A stretch of 64,000 nucleotides of DNA from Herbaspirillum sp. YR522 (lineage in GTDB: Bacteria; Pseudomonadota; Gammaproteobacteria; Burkholderiales; Burkholderiaceae_D), in the NCBI RefSeq assembly GCF_000282575.1, contig NZ_AKJA01000060.1, positions 21,482-85,481 on the forward strand, given 5' to 3'. The notes below the pieces were generated by a model. It had not been told where the DNA came from. It did no database searches and was given only the letters and a program-made list of their open reading frames with translations. The first letter of the stretch is position 1, and each line of letters starts with the position of its first letter. Positions 36,666 to 44,991 of this stretch are shown here, in pieces. Position numbers and translations under genes: made by a program.

Positions 36666-37115
36666 TCAAGCCATCAGCGGGCCGAGTGCGCCGATGGCCA
36701 GCGTCAGCAGACCCAATACCAGGTTCAGGCCCACCAGGGTGCGGATCTGCAGCAGGGCGCGGGCGGCGCGGTCCCAGTCCTGTTGGGCGCTGGCGCGGCG
36801 CAGGCGGCCGAATGGCGCAAAGAAGACATGGGCGAAGATCAGCATCATCGCCAGGCCGATGCCGGCCATCGCATGCACGTATGGCGGGACATGGCCGGCG
36901 CCCATCTTGAACATCATGTGCAGGCCGCTGCCCAGCACCAGCGCCACGGCGACCCACACCCAGACGAAAAATCGGGCCAGCACCGCTGCCATCAGGCGCA
37001 GCCGCTGCGGCGCCTGCAGTTCGACCAGCGCCGGCCGCAGCGCCATATGGGCAAAGAACATGCCGCCAACCCAGATGGTGGCACCCAACAAATGCAGGAA
37101 TGTGGCAATCAACAT
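36666..37115 (-). CDS. CopD-like small membrane protein
   Basis: A 149-residue protein with four hydrophobic helices. His residues in the first helix (ATFLHLLGATIWVGGMFFAH) and in the third (HAMAGIGLAMMLIFAHVFF) are typical of CopD/haem-protein-like families. ATG 37115 begins the first helix directly; the frame upstream adds a polar stretch. Copper import is the named family role, but a haem-binding role is equally possible. It is divergent from the LivK-type gene. Confidence 0.75.
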   Translation of the reverse strand: MLIATFLHLLGATIWVGGMFFAHMALRPALVELQAPQRLRLMAAVLARFFVWVWVAVALVLGSGLHMMFKMGAGHVPPYVHAMAGIGLAMMLIFAHVFFAPFGRLRRASAQQDWDRAARALLQIRTLVGLNLVLGLLTLAIGALGPLMA

Positions 37116-37304
37116 GGCTGTTCCGAAGTGTTGTTCATTGGATCGCACGGATTGTCGCACGACAGGCTACAGGATGGCGGTTTCTGTAGTAATGTCCGGA
37201 ACGCTCGGGTGACGGCCCATGAGACCGCGCGGCGCCGACACGGCAGGCCCGGAACCTGCTAGAGCGAATCGGTGTGACACAGTGCGAGCGACGAGGACAA
37301 TGAC

Positions 37305-38459
37305 ATGCAATCCCCATTTCCGGTGCCCCGGGTAATTCGACACCTGCTGGCGGCGGGGCTGCTGGCCGCCAGCCTGGGCGTGCACGCCGAGCGGGTGGTC
37401 ACCATCGGCCTGGCGGTGCCCCTGAGCGGGCCATCGGGCAGCACCGGCGCCAGCCTGGAGCAGGCCGCGCAGCTGGCCATCGATGACCTCAATGCCGCCC
37501 GTCCGGTGATCGATGGCGAGCCGGTGCGCTTTGCGCTGTTGGCGCAGGACGATCGCGCCGACCCCCGCACCGGCGAACTGGTGGCCGATTATTTCGTCAA
37601 GAGCCGGGTGGCGGCCGTGGTCGGTCACTGGAATAGCGGAGTCGGCATTCCCGCTTCGCGCATCTATGCCGCCGCCGGTATCGTGCAGGTAGCGCCGGCG
37701 GTCACCTCGCCGGCCTATACCCAGCAGGGCTATGCCGGCGCCTTTCGCATCGTGCCCCACGACGGCGAGGGTGCGCGCCATATCGCGCAATACGTGGTGC
37801 GCGAGATGAAGGCGGCCAATGTGGTGGTGATCGACGACCGCACGCCCTTCGGGGCCGGCTACGCGGCCGAGTTCGCCGGCAACGTAGTGGCATTGGGCGG
37901 CAAGATCGGTGCCCGTTTCGCACTGAGCAGCAAGAGTTCCGATTTCAATGGCATCCTGCGCACGGTGCGTTCGCTCAAGCCCGACGCGGTCCTGTTTGCC
38001 GGCCTCGACGCCCAGGCGGCGCAACTGGTCAGCGAGATGCGGCGGCTGCAGATCGGCGCGCCGCTGATCGGCATCGGCGGCCTGGTCGGCCCCACCTTCG
38101 TGCGCCTGGCCGGCAGTGCCGGCGAAGGCACCGTGGTACTGGAGCCGGGGCCGGCTTCTTATCGCGGCCCGCAATGGACCCATTTCGAAGCCGCCTGGAA
38201 GGCCCGCTACCAGGAGCCGATCACCCTCTATGCGCCATTCGCCTATGATGCCGTGCGCGTGATCGCCGCGGCCATGCGCCAGGCCAATGCCACCGGGGGC
38301 GCGCCGCTGGCCCGGGAGCTGCATCGGATCCGCTATCGCGGCGTCACCGGCCCTATCGCTTTCGACCGCGAGGGCAACCTGCGCGACCCGGTATTCACGC
38401 TGTACGGCGTCAAGCAAGGCCGGTGGCAGGTGATCAAGACCATCGACGAGCGCAGCTAG
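37305..38459 (+). CDS. Periplasmic binding protein of the LivJ/LivK (branched-chain amino acid) type
   Basis: A 384-residue substrate-binding protein with a signal peptide (cleavage near VHAE). The pattern VTIGLAVPLSGPSGSTGAS, VVGHWNSGVGIPASRIY and AVTSPAYTQQGY is typical of type-I leucine/isoleucine/valine-binding proteins. No permease or ATPase gene is adjacent, so it either serves a remote transporter or has a sensory role. The ligand is unknown. Confidence 0.9.
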   Translation: MQSPFPVPRVIRHLLAAGLLAASLGVHAERVVTIGLAVPLSGPSGSTGASLEQAAQLAIDDLNAARPVIDGEPVRFALLAQDDRADPRTGELVADYFVKSRVAAVVGHWNSGVGIPASRIYAAAGIVQVAPAVTSPAYTQQGYAGAFRIVPHDGEGARHIAQYVVREMKAANVVVIDDRTPFGAGYAAEFAGNVVALGGKIGARFALSSKSSDFNGILRTVRSLKPDAVLFAGLDAQAAQLVSEMRRLQIGAPLIGIGGLVGPTFVRLAGSAGEGTVVLEPGPASYRGPQWTHFEAAWKARYQEPITLYAPFAYDAVRVIAAAMRQANATGGAPLARELHRIRYRGVTGPIAFDREGNLRDPVFTLYGVKQGRWQVIKTIDERS

Positions 38460-38483
38460 CCACGCCACAGGCCGGGCGCCAAC

Positions 38484-38510
38484 GAAAAACGCACCGCCAT
38501 GGCGGTGCGT
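38484..38510 (-). terminator. Terminator of the histone-like gene
   Basis: A perfect palindromic stem (ACGCACCGCC with GGCGGTGCGT, 2-nt loop) at 38489-38510 is followed by TTTTT when read on the - strand. It also lies just after the LivK-type stop, but the T-run side fits the - strand gene. Confidence 0.8.
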
Positions 38511-38538
38511 CTTGCGTGATGCCGGCAGGTTGCCGTGC

Positions 38539-39024
38539 TTACTTCTTGGGACGGCCGACCTTCAATGGCGTGAGCCCGGCCAGGATATCCTTGATGTCGG
38601 CGATCTTCAGGTTCTTGATCAACGACACGCCGATGCGCAGCAGGTCGCTCTTCTTGATCTCGACCCCGGCCTTCAGGCAGGTCTTCTTGACCTGCGCCAG
38701 CACCGCGTATTCGTTCTCGGGCATGGTGAAGCTGTCGCGCACCTGCTTGACCTTCTTGGGCTTTGCGGCCTTCTTGTCGGCCTTGCCGGCAGGCGCGGCG
38801 GGCTGGGGTGCAACCGGCTTGATGGCCGCCTTCGGCGCTGGCTTTGGAGCCGGTCTTGCCGGCCTGGCGCTGGTCGCGGGGGCGGGCTTGAGTGCGGCCT
38901 TGGGTGCCGGTCTGGTCGCCGGCTTGACAGGCGCCTTGGTGGCAGGCTTGCGCGCGGCGGTGGCGGCGCTTGCAGCAGTTGTGGACTTGACAGCTGGTTT
39001 TGCAGTCGGTGCCTTGGTTACCAT
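38539..39024 (-). CDS. Histone H1-like Lys/Ala/Pro-rich DNA-binding protein (putative)
   Basis: A 161-residue protein in two parts. Residues 1-95 are almost entirely Ala, Lys, Pro and Thr in irregular repeats (PAPKAALKPAPATSARPARP style), like bacterial H1-type tails. Residues 96-161 are a conserved-looking compact domain (RDSFTMPENEYAVLAQVK ... KSDLLRIGVSLI), ending in GRPKK, which resembles an AT-hook. A nucleoid or regulatory DNA-binding role is inferred. The repeat-rich tail may vary in length between strains. Confidence 0.7.
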   Translation of the reverse strand: MVTKAPTAKPAVKSTTAASAATAARKPATKAPVKPATRPAPKAALKPAPATSARPARPAPKPAPKAAIKPVAPQPAAPAGKADKKAAKPKKVKQVRDSFTMPENEYAVLAQVKKTCLKAGVEIKKSDLLRIGVSLIKNLKIADIKDILAGLTPLKVGRPKK

Positions 39025-39048
39025 GAACCCTCCTCATAAATTTGATAT

Positions 39049-39066
39049 AAACAATATATATTGTTT
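39049..39066. promoter_or_regulatory. 18-bp perfect palindrome upstream of the histone-like gene
   Basis: AAACAATATATATTGTTT is perfectly self-complementary and lies 25 bases before the gene's start in an AT-rich patch. It may be an operator or part of the promoter. The rest of 39067-39211 shows no gene. Confidence 0.5.
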
Positions 39067-39211
39067 GACAATCATGCGCAATGTGCTAGTGCGATGGCAA
39101 CGATTTCACACCTGGGATTCGTGGTTGAAAACGTTTGCATCGCACCGATACCGCATATCGATCGGATCGCAGGGATGCTAACAAGGGCAGATGAACGCTT
39201 TGTGACAGCAT

Positions 39212-39247
39212 AAAAAATGCAGTCCGGCCGCAAGCGGCGGGACTGCA
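39212..39247 (-). terminator. Rho-independent terminator of galU
   Basis: A long stem (TGCAGTCC and GCCGC arms paired with GCGGC and GGACTGCA) is followed on the - strand by TTTTTTA. It lies 44 bases beyond the galU stop. Confidence 0.85.
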
Positions 39248-39290
39248 AGGTACGTCGGTCTCTACTGGGATGCTGCTGGATTACTGCGAA

Positions 39291-40322
39291 TTACATGAAG
39301 CTGCGGCTGGCGGCCGGCTTGGTTTCGTTGGCCACCGGGCGCGCGTGCTGCACCGGATCGAATTCCTTGACTTCGGCGCTGCCGTCGCGCATGGCACCCA
39401 TGGTGGCGGTGGCCTTCGATTGGGTGGCCTGCTGCAAGGCGTTGTCTTCCTTGAACTCGCGCAGGAACTGCGAGAAGTTGCTGCCCACTTCGTGATGCTT
39501 GATGCCCATGGCCACGGCGGCCTTGAGGTAGCCCAGCTTGGAGCCGCAATCGAAGCGCTGGCCCTCATAGCGATAGGCCAGGACGTCTTCCTGCGTGAGC
39601 AGGGCCGAGATGGCATCGGTCAATTGCAGTTCGCCACCGGCACCGGTGCCGATCTTCTCGAGGTGATCGAAGATGGCCGGGGTCAGCACATAGCGGCCGG
39701 TCACGGCCAGCGTCGACGGCGCCACTTCGGGTGCGGGTTTCTCGACGATGCCGCTGACCAGTTCCAGGCGGTCCTGGTAGGCGCTGCCGCTGACGATGCC
39801 GTATTGGCGGGTTTCCAGGCGTGGCACATCCTGCACTGCCAGCAGGCTCTTGCCTTCGCGCTCGAAGGCGGCCGTCATCTGCGCCATTACATTGGGCTGG
39901 CCGGCTTCGACATCCATGAAATCGTCGGCCAGCAGCACGGCGAAGGGCTCGTTGCCCACCAGTTGCTTGGCCAGCAGCACCGCATGGCCCAGGCCCAGCG
40001 GTTCGGCCTGGCGCACGTAGACGCAATTGATATGCTTGGGGATGACGGTTTGCACCATCTCCAGCAGCTTGGTCTTGCCGGCTGCTTCCAGTTCGCTTTC
40101 CAGCTCGTAGGCCTTGTCGAAATGGTCTTCGATGGCGCGCTTGTTGCGGCCGGTGATGAAGATCATCTCCGTGATGCCGGCGGCCACCGCTTCTTCGACT
40201 GCGTACTGGATCAACGGCTTGTCGACGATAGGCAGCATTTCTTTCGGCTGTGCCTTGGTGGCAGGCAGGAAACGGCTGCCCAGACCGGCGACAGGGAAAA
40301 CGGCTTTGGTAATCTTGGTCAT
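39291..40322 (-). CDS. galU: UTP-glucose-1-phosphate uridylyltransferase
   Basis: A 343-residue enzyme making UDP-glucose from UTP and glucose-1-phosphate, for polysaccharides and cell envelope. The nucleotide-binding motif [19 protein letters not shown] and the VEKP and DCGSKLGY blocks are intact. The core ends near residue 295; about 45 further residues, rich in Ala, Gln, Thr and Lys, form a tail not usual for GalU. Its substrate supplier pgm lies 1.3 kb away on the other strand. Confidence 0.95.
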   Translation of the reverse strand: MTKITKAVFPVAGLGSRFLPATKAQPKEMLPIVDKPLIQYAVEEAVAAGITEMIFITGRNKRAIEDHFDKAYELESELEAAGKTKLLEMVQTVIPKHINCVYVRQAEPLGLGHAVLLAKQLVGNEPFAVLLADDFMDVEAGQPNVMAQMTAAFEREGKSLLAVQDVPRLETRQYGIVSGSAYQDRLELVSGIVEKPAPEVAPSTLAVTGRYVLTPAIFDHLEKIGTGAGGELQLTDAISALLTQEDVLAYRYEGQRFDCGSKLGYLKAAVAMGIKHHEVGSNFSQFLREFKEDNALQQATQSKATATMGAMRDGSAEVKEFDPVQHARPVANETKPAASRSFM

Positions 40323-40388
40323 ATTAGGCCCAGGTAAAAGTTGGTCGACGTAACATCCTCACCCTTGCGAGTGACAGGCTCGATGCAA

Positions 40389-40772
40389 TCAGCCCGTTTT
40401 TTTCTTCAATAGCTTCAAATGCAGGTAGGTGCGGCAGCTGTAGAACAGCGGCGCGGCAGTAGGGAAAGCGTTGCTCAGCAGGCCGGCGGTGATGTCCAGC
40501 ATCGATCCGCTGCGCGCCAGGCGCGGCGCCGCGGGTGCCGCGGTAAATTCGATCCGCTGCGTGCTACCGCCTTGCTCGAGCTGGTCCAGCACGGCGGCCA
40601 GTTGCGGCGCCTTGATCGAGATCTGGCGCAGCAATTGCACGGATTCTTGCGTGTGGGCGGATATCTGGTCGATGGCGTCCATCTCGAGGTCCTGGTGACG
40701 GGCGGGGGCCGCCGGTGCAAACGGGGCACGCGGCGAGATGAAGGCTTGCAGGCGGGATGGCAGGGTAAGCAT
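40389..40772 (-). CDS. Hypothetical protein, 127 aa
   Basis: An open frame lying 66 bases upstream of galU on the same strand. It shows helical segments (AIDQISAHTQESVQLLRQIS ... LAAVLDQLEQGG) and a basic C-terminus (LHLKLLKKKTG). No signal peptide or known domain is seen. The ATG at 40772 is the longest start; a shorter one at Met31 is possible. The coding status is uncertain. Confidence 0.45.
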   Translation of the reverse strand: MLTLPSRLQAFISPRAPFAPAAPARHQDLEMDAIDQISAHTQESVQLLRQISIKAPQLAAVLDQLEQGGSTQRIEFTAAPAAPRLARSGSMLDITAGLLSNAFPTAAPLFYSCRTYLHLKLLKKKTG

Positions 40773-41113
40773 GGCGTGTTGTCTTTCTTATGGGGCTATC
40801 GCATGTTCAACGGCATGCGGTCCATTTGCTGCACTGCATTGCCAAGGTGACGCAAGCTTAGGCAGAGCGGGCGCGCCGAGCTATCAGAAAGCGACTGTTT
40901 GCAATGTAGGAAAAACGGAAACGCCCACGCCCGTCGCGCAATCGTCGTGTCGTCGGGCAACGTCGCCGACAGCGGCCCTGGGCGCGCTTGTCCTACAAGG
41001 GAATGGGCCGCTGTCCGATATCGAGCGTCGCGGCGCTTGCCTACCATTGCCTCATCCGTTGGGCACTTCAACCCTGCGTGACGGGCCTTAAACACAACAC
41101 GAAAGGAAGCATC
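40773..41113. other. Intergenic region without recognised gene
   Basis: About 340 bases between the hypothetical gene and the GlsB-type gene, which diverge here. The region should hold both promoters, but I see no consensus pair, strong hairpin or RNA gene. Confidence 0.5.
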
Positions 41114-41368
41114 ATGGAACACGGAATCATCGTATGGCTGATCATCGGCGCCGTTGCCGGCTGGCTGGCAGGTGTATTGGTCAAGGGCGGCGGCTTCGGC
41201 GTGCTCGCTGATATCCTCATCGGTATCGTCGGCGCCGTCATCGGCGGCTGGCTGGCGGGACTGCTGGGCATCGCAGTGGGCGGCGGCATCCTGGCTTCCA
41301 TCGTCACCGCCACCCTCGGCGCGGTGGTGCTGCTGGTGATCGTCAGGGCCTTCCGCCGCCGGGCTTGA
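41114..41368 (+). CDS. GlsB/YeaQ/YmgE-family small membrane protein
   Basis: An 84-residue, Gly-rich protein with three hydrophobic helices separated by short turns (IIGAVAGWLAGVLVKGGGFG, LIGIVGAVIGGWLAGLLG, IVTATLGAVVLLVIVRAF). It matches the transglycosylase-associated family found in stress responses. ATG 41114 follows AAAGGAAG. It is a single gene. Confidence 0.9.
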   Translation: MEHGIIVWLIIGAVAGWLAGVLVKGGGFGVLADILIGIVGAVIGGWLAGLLGIAVGGGILASIVTATLGAVVLLVIVRAFRRRA

Positions 41369-41397
41369 TCCGACCCCGGTCGGCGGTTCTACCTGAA

Positions 41398-41428
41398 GCA
41401 GACATGCGCCCCAGTGGCGCATGTCTGC
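41398..41428. repeat. Perfect 13-bp inverted repeat after the GlsB-type gene
   Basis: The arms GCAGACATGCGCC and GGCGCATGTCTGC enclose a 5-nt loop. There is no T-run, so it is either a 3' stabilising structure or a non-canonical terminator. Confidence 0.55.
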
Positions 41429-41582
41429 GTTGTGCGTCCAGCATCGCTCGCCATTGCCTGGCGACTGCGCCGCTGGGCAATGCCGTTACAATGCGACCTG
41501 ATTTACATCCTCTGGTGCAACGCAACAGTGACTCCAGGGTCCTACGCTGACTTCGTTTCCATTTATCAAGAAAACCAACATC

Positions 41583-43232
41583 ATGAGTAGCGTCAATCCA
41601 CTGGCCGGCAAGCGTGCGGCACCCTCTTCGCTGGCCGACCTGCCAGTGCTCCTGTCCAACTACGCCAGCCTGCGGCCCGACGCCGGCTACGCCGCCCATC
41701 GTGTCGCCTTCGGCACGTCCGGCCACCGCGGCAATGCCAATGCGTGCAGCTTCAACGAGTGGCATGTGCTGGCCATCACCCAGGCCATTTGCGACTACCG
41801 GCGCCAGCAGGGGCTGACCGGCCCGCTGTTCCTGGGCATCGATACCCATGCCTTGTCGGAACCGTCATGGCACAGCGCGCTGGAGGTGCTGGCCGCCAAC
41901 GAGGTGGTGACCATGCTGGCCGAGGGTAGTCCGTATGCGCCCACGCCGGCGGTGTCGCACGCGATCCTGGCGCATAACCGCCTGCATCCGGCGGCGCGCG
42001 CCGACGGCATCGTGATCACCCCGTCGCACAACCCGCCCGACAACGGCGGCTTCAAGTACAACATGCCCAACGGCGGCCCGGCCGACTCCAATGTCACCGG
42101 CTGGATCGAGCAACGCGCCAACGGCTACCTCGAGGCGGGCCTCGACGGGGTTCGGCGCATGCTGTTCCAGAAGGCGCTCAAGGCCGACACCACGCGCCGC
42201 TACGATTACCTCGACAACTACGTCAGCGACTTGCCCAACATCATCGACCTGGCCGCCATCTCGGGCGCCAACGTCAAGATCGGCGTCGATCCGCTGGGCG
42301 GGGCGGGGGTGCATTACTGGGGCGCGATTGCCGAGCGCTACAAGCTCAACCTGGAAGTGGTCAATACCGATGTCGACGCCACCTTCCGCTTCGTGCCGCT
42401 GGACTGGGACGGCCAGATCCGCATGGACCCGTCGTCACCGCATGCGATGGCCGAACTGATTGCGCTCAAGGACCGCTTCGATGTCGCCATGGCATGCGAT
42501 ACCGACCACGACCGCCACGGCATCATCGCCAAGAGCGTGGGCCTGCTGTCGGCCAACAGCTACCTGGCCACGGCGGTGTACTACCTGTATCGCCATCGCC
42601 CGGCCTGGCGCGCCGACGCCGCCATTGGCAAGACCCTGGTGTCGAGCCACCTGATCAACCGGGTGGCCGATCACCTGGGACGCAAGCTGCTCGAGATGCC
42701 GGTCGGGTTCAAGTGGTTCGTCGACGGCCTGTACGACGGCAGCCTGGCGTTCGGTTGCGAAGAAAGCGCCGGCGCGTCGTTCGTGCGTTTCGACGGCCAG
42801 CCCTGGAGCACCGACAAGGACGGCATCACCGCCGCCTTGCTGGCCGCCGAGATGACCGCGCGCACCGGCCGCGATCCTGGCGAGATCCATGCCGAATTGA
42901 CCGGCATCCTCGGGGCGCCGGTCAACGGCCGCATCGAGGCTGCCGCCACGCCGGCCCAGAAGACCCGCTTGTCGAAGCTGTCGCCGGCCGATGTCAGTTC
43001 CACCGAACTGGCGGGCGAGGCGATCCGCCAGGTGCGTACCACGGCGCCGGCCAACGACAAGCCGTTCGGCGGCTTGAAGATCGAAACCGACAACGGCTGG
43101 TTCGCGGCGCGCCCCTCGGGCACCGAGAGCATCTACAAGATCTATGGCGAAAGCTTCCGCGACCAGGCTCACCTGGACCGCATCTTCAGCGAAGCCCAGC
43201 AGATCGTCAGCCGCGCCCTCGAGGGCGCCTGA
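41583..43232 (+). CDS. pgm: Phosphoglucomutase, alpha-D-glucose phosphate specific
   Basis: A 549-residue enzyme interconverting glucose-1-phosphate and glucose-6-phosphate. The N-terminal FGTSGHRGN, the phosphoserine loop TPSHNPPDNGG, the metal site DTDHDRHG and the C-terminal RPSGTESIYKIYGE are all intact. It feeds GalU, encoded nearby on the opposite strand. It is a single gene with no obvious operon partner. Confidence 0.96.
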   Translation: MSSVNPLAGKRAAPSSLADLPVLLSNYASLRPDAGYAAHRVAFGTSGHRGNANACSFNEWHVLAITQAICDYRRQQGLTGPLFLGIDTHALSEPSWHSALEVLAANEVVTMLAEGSPYAPTPAVSHAILAHNRLHPAARADGIVITPSHNPPDNGGFKYNMPNGGPADSNVTGWIEQRANGYLEAGLDGVRRMLFQKALKADTTRRYDYLDNYVSDLPNIIDLAAISGANVKIGVDPLGGAGVHYWGAIAERYKLNLEVVNTDVDATFRFVPLDWDGQIRMDPSSPHAMAELIALKDRFDVAMACDTDHDRHGIIAKSVGLLSANSYLATAVYYLYRHRPAWRADAAIGKTLVSSHLINRVADHLGRKLLEMPVGFKWFVDGLYDGSLAFGCEESAGASFVRFDGQPWSTDKDGITAALLAAEMTARTGRDPGEIHAELTGILGAPVNGRIEAAATPAQKTRLSKLSPADVSSTELAGEAIRQVRTTAPANDKPFGGLKIETDNGWFAARPSGTESIYKIYGESFRDQAHLDRIFSEAQQIVSRALEGA

Positions 43233-43388
43233 TCGCGCCCCGGCCTGCCCGGCGCTTGCCGCCGGCAGGCGCGGTCCGGCATCTCCAACCATCCTACAAG
43301 CGAATGCTCCACTGTCCTGCTGATGTGGCCGGTGGGCGTTCGTAAGATGAATTGTCTGCATTTCATCACGCCTGAAGGGGAGATCGAC

Positions 43389-43733
43389 ATGGAAAACCGC
43401 GCATCGGGCACACAGGCTGCGGCATTGCTGCGCCACACCGTCCAGGGCGAACCTGACACCTACACCATGGAACGGCGGCGCCAGGAGCAGCAGGGCGACG
43501 CCAGCCGCGAGGCCACCGCAGCCCGCACCGACCAGGCTATCCGCAGCGAGCGAGAACGGCGCGCGCAGGCGGAAAACGATGCGCGCTTCGGCCGGCCCTC
43601 GGCATTGACCGACCAACATCGGCTGCCGGTGCTGGAGACCGACCAGTTCCGGGTGGTCGAACCGGACGGCACCGAAGACCCGCTGGCCAGCATCGACGAC
43701 GACTTGCAGCCGGCACCGCCGGATCGACCATAA
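43389..43733 (+). CDS. Hypothetical charged protein, 114 aa
   Basis: ATG 43389 follows AAGGGGAGA, better than the upstream starts. The product is highly charged, with a Glu/Arg/Gln-rich central helix (about 30-65) and an acidic Asp/Pro-rich end. It is probably largely disordered. No family is recognised. It heads a run of four small ORFs, all in the same direction. Confidence 0.55.
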   Translation: MENRASGTQAAALLRHTVQGEPDTYTMERRRQEQQGDASREATAARTDQAIRSERERRAQAENDARFGRPSALTDQHRLPVLETDQFRVVEPDGTEDPLASIDDDLQPAPPDRP

Positions 43734-43759
43734 TTTCACCGCCCCTACTGGAGAGCGCC

Positions 43760-43864
43760 ATGTCCATTCTGGAACACAAGCCGCAGGACACCCCGCCGGT
43801 CGAAGTCCCGCCATTGGACCCGACCCCGCCGCAAGATCCGATTCCGCACCAGAACCCACTGTGA
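43760..43864 (+). CDS. Proline-rich micro-protein, 34 aa
   Basis: ATG 43760 follows GGAGAG. The peptide is about one third proline with acidic spacers (TPPVEVPPLDPTPPQDPIPH) and lacks a signal or membrane segment. It resembles the next peptide in its DPIP...PPL-type pattern, which supports real coding of both. Function unknown. Confidence 0.45.
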   Translation: MSILEHKPQDTPPVEVPPLDPTPPQDPIPHQNPL

Positions 43865-43867
43865 TTG

Positions 43868-44017
43868 ATGGCCATGACCCGACTGCATACGCCACAGGAA
43901 ACCCCACCCACGCCCGAGCCGCACCTGCCGCCGTCTGAGTTGCCCGACGACGACCCGATTCCGGTCGAAGACCCGCCGCTCAACCCGAGGCCGTCGGATA
44001 AGCCGATTCGCATGTAG
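43868..44017 (+). CDS. Proline-rich micro-protein, 49 aa
   Basis: It begins three bases after the previous stop (ATG 43868; an internal ATG at 43874 is also possible). It is rich in Pro, Asp and Glu (DDDPIPVEDPPLNPRPSD). Likely disordered. It appears related to the 34-aa peptide upstream. No family known. The ribosome site is poor, so translation may be coupled to the preceding ORF. Confidence 0.42.
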   Translation: MAMTRLHTPQETPPTPEPHLPPSELPDDDPIPVEDPPLNPRPSDKPIRM

Positions 44018-44053
44018 TTGCCGTGTTGCAATGATTAGTCCAGGGAGGCCGAG

Positions 44054-44353
44054 ATGGACCATTCCGATTCCATGATTCCCAATTTCGCCCAGGTCTTCGA
44101 GGCGGCCGTGGGCTCCGTCACCACCACCCCGGTCATGCCGCCGGTGCCGACGGCGGGTCCGATCGACCGCGAGATCCGGCGTATCGATAGCGCCCACCAG
44201 CCTGCGGTACGCGAAGTCGCTTCCGACAACGAGATCGGCCGCGACATCGTCGACGATGATGCCCGCCGCCTGGCGGTGCAAAAGCGCAGCGTGCGCAAGC
44301 AGGCGCAGCGCCGGGGCGCTGCCGCCAAGCCTGGGCCGGACGAGCCGACCTGA
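44054..44353 (+). CDS. Hypothetical protein, 99 aa
   Basis: ATG 44054 follows CCAGGGAGG. It has a Pro/Val/Thr-rich segment and then a charged helix ending in a very basic stretch (VQKRSVRKQAQRR). No family recognised. It is the last of the small-ORF run before the cobalamin promoter. Confidence 0.5.
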   Translation: MDHSDSMIPNFAQVFEAAVGSVTTTPVMPPVPTAGPIDREIRRIDSAHQPAVREVASDNEIGRDIVDDDARRLAVQKRSVRKQAQRRGAAAKPGPDEPT

Positions 44354-44361
44354 GGTCCGGC

Positions 44362-44390
44362 TTGCCCCAGCCCGTACCACCCTTTATACT
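44362..44390 (+). promoter_or_regulatory. Probable promoter of the cobalamin operon
   Basis: TTGCCC (44362-44367) and TATACT (44385-44390) are spaced by 17 bases and lie just before the riboswitch, so transcription would start near 44397. Both hexamers are one or two bases from consensus. Confidence 0.65.
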
Positions 44391-44404
44391 GCGCGCCATA
44401 GCAT

Positions 44405-44605
44405 TGCTTCTGGTATCCCCGGGGTCGTCACGCCGGGGGTTTAAACGGGAAGCTGGTGCGATCGTCCCCACGGGACAGTCAATGCCAGCGCTGCCCCCGC
44501 AACGGTAAGCGAGAAGGGCACGCATCACGCCACTGTGCATTTCGCATGGGAAGGCGCCTGTCCAGGGAAACCCCCGCCTCGCCAGCCCGGAGACCGGCCC
44601 GGAGC
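44405..44605 (+). ncRNA. Cobalamin (AdoCbl) riboswitch
   Basis: The conserved elements appear in order: GGGAAGCTGGTGCGA (44448-44462), GCCAGCGCTGCCCCCGCAAC with GGTAAGCGAG (44483-44513), CCACTGTGCA and GCATGGGAAGG (44530-44554), and the B12 box AGCCCGGAGACCGGCC (44584-44599). When cobalamin is plentiful it should shut down the downstream cobalt uptake and cobalamin genes. The 169 bases from 44606 to the cbtB start form the expression platform; a ribosome site (AAGGAA) lies just before cbtB, so translational control is likely. Confidence 0.95.
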
Positions 44606-44774
44606 AAATTCTAAAATTGCATCGCGGAGGGCGAGCGTTAGGACAGCATCCCGATTTCCATCGTTGCGACCCCGGCCCCGTGCGTCTTGCCGGCATGGCG
44701 CGTGGCATGGCACGATGTCGGGTCGGCTGCCGCTTACGCCTGCCTTCCGATCACAGGCCAATCAAGGAACAGAC

Positions 44775-44978
44775 ATGTCCATCCACTCCGGCGTCACACC
44801 CGATTCCGTCGACCACGCCACCGTCGGCGCCAATGTTTGGCGCGACCGCATCGCGCCTTCGTTGCTGGCATTCGCACTGGGCGCGGCGCTGATCTACGGC
44901 GCCGGTTTTGCGTCCAAAATCGAATTGCACAACGCTGCACACGACGGCCGCCATTCGGCCGGTTTTCCTTGCCACTGA
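44775..44978 (+). CDS. cbtB: Cobalt transporter subunit CbtB
   Basis: A 67-residue protein with one membrane helix (about 24-45) and the C-terminal His-rich metal motif HNAAHDGRHSAGFPCH that defines CbtB. It works with CbtA in cobalt uptake. ATG 44775 follows AAGGAACAG. It is the first gene after the riboswitch, with cbtA 13 bases on. Confidence 0.92.
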   Translation: MSIHSGVTPDSVDHATVGANVWRDRIAPSLLAFALGAALIYGAGFASKIELHNAAHDGRHSAGFPCH

Positions 44979-44991
44979 GCCGGACCCAACG

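Noticed and set aside
44606..44774. Small ORFs between the riboswitch and cbtB
   Set aside because: They have no good ribosome site and no recognisable sequence; the region is better explained as riboswitch expression platform.
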